Of a stretch of DNA of 5,519 nt, positions 1 to 5,519 are shown piece after piece. The notes under the pieces were generated by a model that made no database searches, was not told the origin of the DNA, and was given only the letters and a program-made list of their open reading frames with translations. The first letter of the stretch is position 1. Each line of letters begins with the position of its first letter. The stretch is from an uncultured Clostridia bacterium (GTDB lineage Bacteria > Bacillota > Clostridia > RGIG6154): NCBI GenBank assembly GCA_934446135.1, contig CAKSDT010000109.1, positions 1-5,519 of the forward strand, in the 5' to 3' direction. Made by a program: the position numbers and the translations under genes.

Positions 1-164
1 TTAATGTCTTTAGGTTTCAACTTTCCGTCCTTGACCATTTGCTGCTTTTCAGCACGGATACGCTCAAGGAGAACAGACGCCGGCTCGTCATTCGGGTCTT
101 GCGGCACAAGTTTACCACGGATAGCCAAATCCATGATTGTTTGTCTTAATGCTTTGGTATCCAT
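1..164 (-). CDS. hsdS: Type I restriction-modification specificity subunit HsdS, N-terminal fragment (cut by window edge)
   Basis: This is the start of the DNA-recognition subunit that directs the HsdM methylase, and HsdR if functional, to a bipartite target site. Translating from ATG at 164 gives 54 residues plus an incomplete codon. They begin MDTKALRQTIMDLAIRGKLV and continue through PQDPNDEPASVLLERIRAEK to KLKPKDI at the edge. I recognise this as the conserved helical region that opens many HsdS proteins of this type, ahead of the first target-recognition domain. Both recognition domains are outside the window, so the target sequence cannot be inferred. The start is fixed by an ATG overlapping the hsdM stop (TAATG) and by GAGGTGG seven bases upstream, so translation is probably coupled to hsdM. 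Bases 61-120 are 36/60 G+C, clearly richer than the neighbouring genes. Identity is secure from the motif string; whether the full gene is intact is unknown. Confidence 0.93.
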   Translation of the reverse strand, partial: MDTKALRQTIMDLAIRGKLVPQDPNDEPASVLLERIRAEKQQMVKDGKLKPKDI

Positions 165-1597
165 TACTCGTCCACCTCGCCTATAAGTTTTTCAAGTTCA
201 GCAACTGCTTTTGCAATATTTGCTGATTCCTCTTTTATTTGTGAAATCATTTCGGCTAATGTGCGATCGTCATCTTCTTCACTGACAATCCATTTAAAGT
301 CTAATTTCAACTGGTCACGAGAATAGACCTCATCTTTTGTGAATTTTCTCCATCTTCCGTTTGGATTTTCTTCAGAATATGTAGGCACACGGTCTTGCAT
401 ATGACCGGAACAATAGCAAGAGACAAAATCGTCAAGATGTTCCCTTGTAAGAGGTTTTTGAACTAAAGTGTGCTTAATTCCAATACGATAGTCATAAACC
501 CATATATCCTCGGTAGGACTTCCTTTTTCAAAGAAAAGGACATTCGTCTTAACTCCATTTGCATAGAAAATTCCTGTAGGAAGTCGCAATATTGTGTGAA
601 GGTTAAAATCTTTAAGTAATTTTTCTCTAACCTTTGAAGTTGCATTTCCATCAGTAAGAACATTATCCGGCAATACAACTGCCACACGACCACCGGTTTT
701 AATAATAGACATAATGTGCTGTAAAAAATTAACTTGATTATCTGATGTCTTTATAAAGTCAGTACGAACTGTATATACTTCACCGCTGCCTTGCGGTCTT
801 GTGCCGAAAGGTGGATTTGCAAGGATAACATCATACATAGCGTCATCGTAATTTTCGGTCAAAGAATCTTGACAAACAATCGGGCTGTTTTTTGTTCCGA
901 TGTCATGCAAATACAAATTCATAGAAGCAAGCGTGACAACAAGAGGCGTGTTATCAGCTCCAAAAAATGCATCATTTTTCAAAAACTTCTGTGCTTTAAT
1001 ATCTTTGCTTTGCGTTTTCATATGCTCATATGCAGCAAGAAGAAATCCGCCTGTACCGCAAGCAGGATCGGCTACAGTTTCTGTTATCTTAGGGTCAGTA
1101 ACATCAACCATGGCTTTGATAAGAGCACGAGGGGTGAAATACTGACCGGCACCACTTTTTCTGTCTTGGCCATTATCTTCAAGAATTCGTTCATATATAG
1201 CACCCTTTAAATCGCCATCCATCATATACCAGTTTTCAGAATTAACCATATCAATGATTTTTGCAAGTTTAACAGGACTGTCTATTTTATTTGACGCTTT
1301 TGTAAAGATTGTGCCGATTAAGCCGTTTTCTTTTGCAAGTTCATTTAAAATTTCCTCGTATTTCTCGATTAAATCAGTTCCGTTGAGGTCAACAAGGTCT
1401 TTCCATTTGTAGCCGTCAGGAATTGTACTTTCCACACCTGTAGCTTTTTCTTTTTCGTCATCCATTTTAAGAAAAAGGATATAAGTAAGTTGCGTTATGT
1501 AGTCTGTGAATCCCACACCGGCAGCAGCCATAACATTAGCAATGTCCTTGACTTTCTTGATGAGTGCCGATTCAGTTTTCGTTTGATTTTCAGTCAT
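164..1597 (-). CDS. hsdM: Type I restriction-modification DNA methyltransferase subunit HsdM (N6-adenine)
   Basis: HsdM transfers a methyl group from S-adenosylmethionine to the N6 of adenine in the site chosen by HsdS, normally as an M2S1 complex in the cytoplasm. The 477-residue product is complete. Residues about 10-140 form the helical N-terminal HsdM domain (TDYITQLTYILFLKMDDE near 31-48). GQYFTPR at 151-157 leads into the catalytic domain. Motif I, DPACGTGGF, is at 177-185 (SAM binding), and motif IV, NPPF, is at 261-264 (catalytic). LPTGIFYANGVKTNVLFF follows at about 339-356, as is usual for the family. The C-terminal part is helical and probably contacts HsdS. The ATG lies two bases after the hsdR stop, with a modest AAGGG about ten bases upstream inside the hsdR end, so it is cotranscribed with hsdR. 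The stop overlaps the hsdS start by one base. All key motifs are present, so methylation should be possible if hsdS is intact. Confidence 0.96.
   Translation of the reverse strand: MTENQTKTESALIKKVKDIANVMAAAGVGFTDYITQLTYILFLKMDDEKEKATGVESTIPDGYKWKDLVDLNGTDLIEKYEEILNELAKENGLIGTIFTKASNKIDSPVKLAKIIDMVNSENWYMMDGDLKGAIYERILEDNGQDRKSGAGQYFTPRALIKAMVDVTDPKITETVADPACGTGGFLLAAYEHMKTQSKDIKAQKFLKNDAFFGADNTPLVVTLASMNLYLHDIGTKNSPIVCQDSLTENYDDAMYDVILANPPFGTRPQGSGEVYTVRTDFIKTSDNQVNFLQHIMSIIKTGGRVAVVLPDNVLTDGNATSKVREKLLKDFNLHTILRLPTGIFYANGVKTNVLFFEKGSPTEDIWVYDYRIGIKHTLVQKPLTREHLDDFVSCYCSGHMQDRVPTYSEENPNGRWRKFTKDEVYSRDQLKLDFKWIVSEEDDDRTLAEMISQIKEESANIAKAVAELEKLIGEVDE
172..178 (-). promoter_or_regulatory. Ribosome binding site of hsdS inside the 3' end of hsdM
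   Basis: GAGGTGG reads on the minus strand seven bases before the hsdS ATG, within the last codons of hsdM (the GEVDE end). Together with the one-base overlap of the hsdM stop and hsdS start (TAATG), it supports the ATG at 164 and suggests coupled translation of M and S. Such coupling would suit the M2S1 complex, but that link is inference. Confidence 0.65.
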
Positions 1598-1599
1598 AG

Positions 1600-3750
1600 T
1601 TAAGCCACCCTTAATAAGAATTTTGTTAATGTTTCAATTTCGGTATTTAATACCTTTGCATCTCCAAATGATTTAATAGCTTTTCGCCATAAATCTGTGT
1701 CAAACTCATTTAATTCACCTGCGTTTATATATCCTTCATTTATGACATAATCAGCAATTTGCTTCATAATGTCTTTTTGGTCATCAGTAAGTGTACGTTG
1801 TGCTTGTCCACAATAAAGTGTAAACTTTTGAGAATATCCTTTTAACAAACTGATTAAATTAGGATTCTTTTTATAAGCGTAACGAACAATTTGAATAAGG
1901 TTAGTTAATGCTTTTCCGTTTTGTTTGATGTCAAGTTCGTCAACTGTTCCGTCTGTATCTAACAGTTTATAATTACTCCAAATTTTATACGGAGTAAACA
2001 AGTGATTTTCTGAAACCAATCTTTCTTGAAGTTCCGACAACATTGAATATGTGATAAGTGTATCTTCGGAATTATGGATGATACGCAGAGCCTCAATACT
2101 GTCGGCGTTATCATTAAGATATTTTTCAAAATTGTCGATAAACGTTCTCGCTTCCTCTTTTGAAAATCCTTTTTCAATCAGAGTATCATCATTAGGAGAG
2201 ATTGCATAATAGCCCCTGTGTAATTCAAGCAACTTTTTTCTTGCTTCCAAATTAGAAATTAAACAAGAAATCAAATCGTTTCTTGTGCGATTTTCATCAG
2301 AGGGGCTAACAAATGGGGGCAAAGTGTGCGGCGACCTGGCAGTATTTATATTCACTGCCAAATCCTTTGGTGAAAATCCGAAATTAGTTATAAACATACT
2401 TAAGTGATGACCAAATAGAGCGTTGTTTTCATATCTGCGATTTATACTTGAACAGTAATCACGCAGGAATGATAAATTGTCATCGGTTATATATCCGTGC
2501 GAAAGAAATTCTAAGAGCTTTTCTAGTTTTGGAATATTTGTACCTGTTCCACCACCGCCACCAGCAGTTGGTATTGTCTTATCGTGTTCGGTAACACCAA
2601 CACAATCAACAATATAGAAGCAATCTTTTGTTGTCGCATTAGGAGTTACTTCCTTTAATTTGTCATCGTTAATAGTACGACAGCCTCTGCCTTTCATTTG
2701 TGTGTAAAGCACATCAGAGTTAACATCCCTCATAAACATAACGACTTCCAATGGCTTTACATCCGTGCCTGTTGCAACAAGAGTTACAGTAACGGCTATT
2801 CTGAATTCTTTTTCCGTTCTGAATTCTCTGATAAGTGTATTTGTGTCTCCTGCCGAATAGGTGATTTTTTGAACGAACTTTTCAGGAATTTTACCATCCT
2901 CGAATTTCTCTGCGAACACAGCTTTAACAATATTTACAATTTCAGAAGCGTGGTGATCGTCCTTTGCAAAAATCAAGGTTTTTGGGATATATTCCCATAA
3001 TGCTTTTCGTTCCGGAAACATATCAGTATAAATCGAATCTCTAAAAGACTCCATATTTTTTCTGATTTGGTCTGGGCTTACAACAGAACGATCGAGTTGA
3101 TTTGGGTTAAAATCAATTCGTTCTTTTGTTACATATTCATTAACTTTATATCCACTGCGGGTTGTTTCAACAACCTTATCGCCGCTTTTAATAGCTCCAC
3201 CGTGTTCTGTCTGTTCGGTTTTTATTCTATATACTCTAGCCGGAACATTAACACCATCGACAACAGAATCATCATATGTATATTTTTCAATGATGTTATC
3301 ATTGAAAAACGCATAAGCTTCCGGTGTTGGTGTGGCGGTTAATCCGAGTATTTTTACACCTGAAAAATACTTGAGAACAGATTGCCATTTGCCATAAATT
3401 GAGCGGTGACATTCATCAACGATAATGAATTGAAAATAGTCCGGTGGGAGTTTAATATCTTTACCCAAATCTATTTCAGGTTCTGCTTTTTGCTCATCGG
3501 TCTCATCAAAATTTAAGTTGTTTTCATCTTCTTCATCTTCGTTTATTTCATCGTCTTTTCTGCCTGTTAAAACGGCAAACAATTTTTGAATAGTGGATAT
3601 GATTATGTCGCCGTTAATCTTTTCAGGATTTGTCAATCTGTTTATAACATATAATTCATTCAATGCTTGTTGTTTTTCTGTGCGATCAAACAGTTTAAAT
3701 TCAGTTTCAGCTTGACGGGCGAGGTTATTTCTGTCTGCAAGGAATAGCAC
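1600..3750 (-). CDS. hsdR: HsdR C-terminal fragment: helicase motor and C-terminal domain
   Basis: The open frame after the premature stop encodes 716 residues if counted from a GTG at 3750. That GTG is really the valine codon of motif Ia (VLFLADRNN), and no good ribosome binding site precedes it, so independent translation is doubtful. Numbering from it, an acidic linker occupies about 66-95. Motif II is DECH at 112-115, motif III TAT at 138-140, and motif IV lies near KTLIFAKDDHHASE at 257-270. Motif V is VATGTD near 325-330, and motif VI is QMKGRGCR at 351-358, with the arginine finger region. A glycine run (AGGGGGTGTN) follows at 396-405. The last roughly 150 residues resemble the EcoEI-type HsdR C-terminal domain that docks on the methylase. 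Without Walker A and the nuclease it should not be an active motor. It ends two bases before hsdM. Confidence 0.82.
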   Translation of the reverse strand: MLFLADRNNLARQAETEFKLFDRTEKQQALNELYVINRLTNPEKINGDIIISTIQKLFAVLTGRKDDEINEDEEDENNLNFDETDEQKAEPEIDLGKDIKLPPDYFQFIIVDECHRSIYGKWQSVLKYFSGVKILGLTATPTPEAYAFFNDNIIEKYTYDDSVVDGVNVPARVYRIKTEQTEHGGAIKSGDKVVETTRSGYKVNEYVTKERIDFNPNQLDRSVVSPDQIRKNMESFRDSIYTDMFPERKALWEYIPKTLIFAKDDHHASEIVNIVKAVFAEKFEDGKIPEKFVQKITYSAGDTNTLIREFRTEKEFRIAVTVTLVATGTDVKPLEVVMFMRDVNSDVLYTQMKGRGCRTINDDKLKEVTPNATTKDCFYIVDCVGVTEHDKTIPTAGGGGGTGTNIPKLEKLLEFLSHGYITDDNLSFLRDYCSSINRRYENNALFGHHLSMFITNFGFSPKDLAVNINTARSPHTLPPFVSPSDENRTRNDLISCLISNLEARKKLLELHRGYYAISPNDDTLIEKGFSKEEARTFIDNFEKYLNDNADSIEALRIIHNSEDTLITYSMLSELQERLVSENHLFTPYKIWSNYKLLDTDGTVDELDIKQNGKALTNLIQIVRYAYKKNPNLISLLKGYSQKFTLYCGQAQRTLTDDQKDIMKQIADYVINEGYINAGELNEFDTDLWRKAIKSFGDAKVLNTEIETLTKFLLRVA

Positions 3751-3765
3751 TCGTCTTGTTGGCGT

Positions 3766-3768
3766 TTA
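3766..3768 (-). other. Premature in-frame TAA in hsdR
   Basis: The codons on the minus strand read CGT TTG CTT AAT TAA ACG CCA ACA, that is R-L-L-N-stop-T-P-T. The spacing to the downstream GTG codon is a multiple of three, so this is a nonsense codon and not a frameshift. The stop sits in the 8-base palindrome TTAATTAA. There is no homopolymer or longer tandem repeat here that would suggest slippage-based phase variation. Confidence 0.95.
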
Positions 3769-4365
3769 ATTAAGCAAACGATACGCAGCCAAACAAGCGA
3801 GATATGTTTTACCTGAACCTGTGGCAAGAATAGCAAGAGATTTTTTCTTTCCCTGTTTTATTGATCTTTCAAAATTATCTTCAGCAGTAAACTGGCAATC
3901 ACGAAGTCCTTTTTTCTCTATTCTCGGTAAGGCACCATATTCGGATTTTTGATTTATAAGTTGCAACATTCTTTTGGGAGAGTGCATTTCTTTGATCTCA
4001 ATATAATCGCCATCCGGATCAGTCAATAAGTTTTTAAATAGAATTTTTTTGCCATTTGCAAGATAAACAAGAGGAATCAAGTTATCAAACCAAGTTCCAT
4101 ACCAGTTTTCAGGTGTTACAGCATAGTTTTCTGCTTGTAGTTCAACCTCATCCCCAAGGTCGTTTTCTTCTCTTTTAGCTTCAACTACGGCTATTGCCTT
4201 GTTATCAATAAATAACAAATAATCACTTTCGTTACCGCCTTGCATTAATGCCTCTTTTATTGCCATTGTATAGTTTGGCACATAATCTTGCCTGCTTACA
4301 ATATCCCATCCCGCATTATTGAGTTGTTTATCAATTTTTATTCGTGCTTTTTCTTCAGGTAACAT
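3766..4365 (-). CDS. hsdR: HsdR N-terminal fragment: nuclease domain and Walker A
   Basis: This is the 199-residue piece translated before the premature TAA. It carries the HSDR_N nuclease domain of the PD-(D/E)xK fold. The likely metal-binding residues are D48 (in ESDYLLF) and E62-x-K64 (in VVEAKRE), followed by the QxxxY motif at Q77 and Y81 that is typical of Type I HsdR. Walker A, ATGSGKT, is at 181-187, and the piece ends at AAYRLLN, just as the first RecA-like domain begins. It has no DEAD-box motif II and no motifs III-VI, so it cannot hydrolyse ATP or translocate. The ATG at 4365 is well supported by AGGAGG eight bases upstream. If made and stable, it would be an isolated nuclease domain, probably inactive or poorly controlled; this is inference. 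Confidence 0.85.
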   Translation of the reverse strand: MLPEEKARIKIDKQLNNAGWDIVSRQDYVPNYTMAIKEALMQGGNESDYLLFIDNKAIAVVEAKREENDLGDEVELQAENYAVTPENWYGTWFDNLIPLVYLANGKKILFKNLLTDPDGDYIEIKEMHSPKRMLQLINQKSEYGALPRIEKKGLRDCQFTAEDNFERSIKQGKKKSLAILATGSGKTYLACLAAYRLLN

Positions 4366-4373
4366 AATGTAAG

Positions 4374-4379
4374 CCTCCT
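4374..4379 (-). promoter_or_regulatory. Ribosome binding site of hsdR
   Basis: A consensus AGGAGG stands eight bases before the ATG at 4365 (minus strand). It fixes the start of hsdR and implies strong initiation. It also argues for a Gram-positive-type host rather than Bacteroidota, which use Shine-Dalgarno sites sparingly. Confidence 0.85.
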
Positions 4380-4408
4380 ATAAGCCAATCATTTAAGTGT
4401 ACTATTTC

Positions 4409-4439
4409 AACTTCCTGATAATAAAAATTATCGGAAGTT
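4409..4439 (-). promoter_or_regulatory. Stem-loop in the hsdR leader (13-bp stem with one bulge)
   Basis: On the plus strand the left arm is AACTTCC, a bulged T, then GATAAT. The loop is AAAA (4423-4426), and the right arm is ATTATC then GGAAGTT. All 13 pairs are Watson-Crick with a single bulged base (4416). Neither strand shows a T-run right after it, so it is not a standard rho-independent terminator. It ends 29 bases before the AGGAGG of hsdR, so in the transcript it would sit in the 5' leader. As DNA it could instead be an operator. A third AACTTCC lies at 4545-4551 in the end of fic. Function unknown. Confidence 0.5.
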
Positions 4440-4450
4440 AATACATAAAA

Positions 4451-4479
4451 ATTAAATTTTGTTTCTTGAGGAATTTAAA
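4451..4479 (-). promoter_or_regulatory. Weak candidate promoter for the hsd operon
   Basis: On the minus strand TTTAAA (4479-4474) and TTTAAT (4456-4451) are separated by 17 bases. They match the sigma-70/sigma-A boxes at 4/6 and 5/6. The start of transcription would fall near 4444, just before the leader stem-loop. The region is so AT-rich that such matches are expected by chance. The 170-base gap from 4366 to 4535 holds no other gene that I can support and no clear terminator for fic, so hsdR could also be reached by readthrough from fic. Confidence 0.2.
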
Positions 4480-4535
4480 ATTAGAATTTTTTAAAAATAA
4501 TGCTTTGAAGAATGTATCTCCTTTGTGGTGCTATG

Positions 4536-5519
4536 CTACACCAAAACTTCCCATTTACCGTATCTCTTGCCGCTTTCACGGCGGATATAATTTTTATCCT
4601 GCAGAGATTTCATAATTCGCTTTATGGTTGCAATCGATTTTCCGGTTGCTTCTACAAGTTCTTGCTGTTTCATTGTCGGTTTCTTTGCGACAAATTCTAA
4701 AATCGCAAGTTCTTCTAAAGTGCAGTCTAAAGTATCAAATTGATACTTTGAAACTTTGGAGTTGATACTTTGGGAATTATTCTCCGAATAATCAATGTGC
4801 ATATATCTGTTTTTCAGTTCATAATGCGTATCTAACAAGAGATTTGAAAAGAACATTTCCAAAAACTTAGTCGTTGAATGGACGCCTTTTTGCAAATTAT
4901 TGTAATTTGCACGAACCAAAGCATTACGAAAGTACCAAGAATTTTTCTCGAATGCGTCGTTGTTTACGCTAAAGCCGAATGTTTTCATATATTTAATCAT
5001 AAACACGGCGGTTGCACGGGTGTTCCCCTCGCTGAATGGGTGAATTTGCCAAATATCCGAAGCAAATTTTGCCAAATGATTTACAGCCGCATCAACCGAC
5101 AAGCCTTCATAAGAAAACTGTTTTTCGGTAGAAAAATCGTAATCCAAGGTTTCCTTAATACTGTTCCAATCCGCATAGGTAACAGTATCGCCGTTCAGAA
5201 CCCACTCTTTCTTTGTGATATTGTACTGCCTGATTTGTCCTGCGTGACTGAACACACCCTCGAACAATCTGCGATGAATCGAAAGCCACTCGGCGGGAGA
5301 AAACTGAAACGCTTTTTCACCCAACGACTTTGCAATTCTTGCCGAAACAATGTCCGCTTCTTTGGTTTCATTTTCCGTTTCGGTGCGTACAGAACGCTGC
5401 TCATAGTAACTGTGAATACGCTTTTGAGCCTCGTCGATTGTGATTTTACCCTCGATATGCTCTTTGGCGGTGTCTAACAAATAGTCAGAAGTATTCAGCC
5501 CGTCAACAGCCTGCAAACC
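4536..5519 (-). CDS. Fic-domain protein with VbhA-like N-terminal segment and C-terminal winged helix (5' end outside window)
   Basis: Fic proteins usually transfer AMP from ATP to a hydroxyl on a target protein. The frame is open to the window edge. A TTG at 5516 is only a sense codon, because the regulatory segment clearly begins upstream, so the gene is partial. Numbering from that TTG, residues 1-35 (LQAVDGLNTSDY to DEAQKRI) resemble the VbhA antitoxin fold. About 55-230 is the Fic fold, with a flap near 97-118 and the active loop HPFSEGNTRATA at 159-170. Catalytic H159, F161, E163, N165 and R167 are present, but the second arginine of HxFx(D/E)GNxRxxR is Ala170. Residues about 265-326 form a winged helix-turn-helix (KQQELVEATGKSIATIKRIM then wing RRESGKRYGKW), likely DNA-binding. 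It lies 170 bases upstream of hsdR, same strand. Its target is unknown, and toxin, self-modifying regulator or housekeeping enzyme are all possible. Confidence 0.9.
   Translation of the reverse strand, partial: GLQAVDGLNTSDYLLDTAKEHIEGKITIDEAQKRIHSYYEQRSVRTETENETKEADIVSARIAKSLGEKAFQFSPAEWLSIHRRLFEGVFSHAGQIRQYNITKKEWVLNGDTVTYADWNSIKETLDYDFSTEKQFSYEGLSVDAAVNHLAKFASDIWQIHPFSEGNTRATAVFMIKYMKTFGFSVNNDAFEKNSWYFRNALVRANYNNLQKGVHSTTKFLEMFFSNLLLDTHYELKNRYMHIDYSENNSQSINSKVSKYQFDTLDCTLEELAILEFVAKKPTMKQQELVEATGKSIATIKRIMKSLQDKNYIRRESGKRYGKWEVLV
4729..4772. repeat. Perfect 10-bp-arm palindrome plus a third half-site inside fic
   Basis: AAAGTATCAA (4729-4738), one central A (4739), and TTGATACTTT (4740-4749) form a perfect inverted repeat. 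TTGATACTTTG occurs at 4740-4750 and again at 4762-4772, 22 bases apart, close to two helical turns and not a multiple of three. The repeat codes for the linker between the Fic fold and the winged helix (SINSKVSKYQFDTL), where protein constraint is probably low. It has the form of a binding site for a dimeric regulator, possibly the winged helix of this same protein. That role is inference. Confidence 0.55.

Larger units (their letters stand above)
1600..4365 (-). pseudogene. hsdR: Type I restriction enzyme subunit HsdR, interrupted by one in-frame TAA
   Basis: HsdR supplies nuclease and ATP-driven DNA translocation to the Type I complex. The whole locus is one reading frame of 922 codons, counting both stops. 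The only break is TAA at 3768-3766, then five codons (TPTRR), then the rest of the protein in the same frame. Without the stop it would be about 921 residues, a credible full length for an EcoAI/EcoEI-like HsdR. The break lies between Walker A (ATGSGKT) and motif Ia (VLFLADRNNLARQAE), two parts of one helicase core. From memory of relatives, the residue at the break is often tyrosine (LLN-Y-TPT), so a single third-base change from TAT or TAC would explain it. The rest of the frame shows no sign of decay, so the change is recent, is a sequencing or assembly error, or is tolerated. Alternatives are stop readthrough or two functional pieces, which I consider less likely. Confidence 0.85.

Noticed and set aside
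4..186. Plus-strand open frame of 60 codons at the left edge
   Set aside because: It lies opposite the hsdS start and the hsdM end, its translation has no recognisable features, and the minus-strand frame gives an unmistakable HsdS N-terminus.
791..1210. Plus-strand open frames opposite hsdM, up to 139 codons
   Set aside because: They are antisense to the conserved methylase motifs, are rich in Cys, Ile and Phe as expected of antisense AT-rich codons, and have no ribosome binding site or family resemblance.
2540..2565. GGN-rich run within hsdR (glycine repeat) as a possible slippage site
   Set aside because: The codons vary and the frame is intact through it. A short glycine linker after motif VI is a plausible protein feature and needs no special explanation.
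3748..3768. Phase-variable switch at the hsdR break
   Set aside because: The break is a nonsense codon in one continuous frame. There is no homopolymer or tandem repeat tract long enough to slip, only TTAATTAA, whose expansion or loss by one unit would shift the frame rather than restore it.
4518..4524. AAAGGAG on the minus strand just after the fic stop, resembling a ribosome binding site
   Set aside because: No ATG, GTG or TTG follows at a suitable distance, and the frame from the nearest ATT ends after about ten codons, so no gene can be supported.
4525..4548. Short inverted repeat TGGTG/CACCA spanning the fic stop as a terminator
   Set aside because: Only five base pairs with an eight-base loop, and the bases after it on the minus strand are CAAAGGAG, not a T-run.
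4878..5477. A 199-codon plus-strand frame opposite fic
   Set aside because: Long but antisense to the Fic domain, including its catalytic loop. The translation looks like a shadow, and the minus-strand product has clear domain motifs.

Overview
The window holds a Type I restriction-modification (hsd) locus and a Fic-domain gene. All four genes are on the minus strand, so transcription runs from high to low coordinates. The DNA is AT-rich, with 60-base samples from hsdR and hsdM at about 30-37% G+C by hand count. The leaders carry clear Shine-Dalgarno sequences (AGGAGG before hsdR, GAGGTGG before hsdS). AT-rich DNA plus strong Shine-Dalgarno use, together with the protein style, suggests a Firmicutes/Clostridia-like bacterium, possibly gut-associated. 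That placement is an inference and is not certain.

Layout in the direction of transcription: (1) 5519-4536, a Fic-family gene whose 5' end lies outside the window. It has a VbhA-like regulatory segment, a Fic fold with the motif HPFSEGNTR, and a C-terminal winged-helix domain. (2) A 170-base AT-rich gap with no recognisable fic terminator, containing a 13-bp-stem hairpin and the hsdR ribosome binding site. (3) 4365-1600, hsdR, interrupted by one in-frame TAA at 3768-3766. Without that codon the frame is open for about 921 residues. (4) 1597-164, an intact N6-adenine methyltransferase subunit, hsdM. (5) 164-1, the first 54 residues of hsdS, cut by the window edge.

The order R-M-S, the HsdR C-terminus and the tight M-S overlap (TAATG) point to a Type IB-like (EcoAI/EcoEI-like) system. 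HsdM plus HsdS would form the methyltransferase, and HsdR would add ATP-dependent translocation and cleavage. The stop in hsdR falls between Walker A and motif Ia, so neither fragment carries a complete motor. If the base is real, the locus probably methylates DNA but does not restrict it, unless the stop is read through or reverts.

The points most worth a second look are the single-codon break in an otherwise intact hsdR, and a Fic active site lacking the second arginine together with a degenerate inhibitory motif. Next come a perfect 10-bp-arm palindrome with a third half-site inside fic, a stable-looking leader hairpin before hsdR, and a local G+C peak at the start of hsdS. I saw no RNA genes, CRISPR array, insertion sequence or clearly new system.
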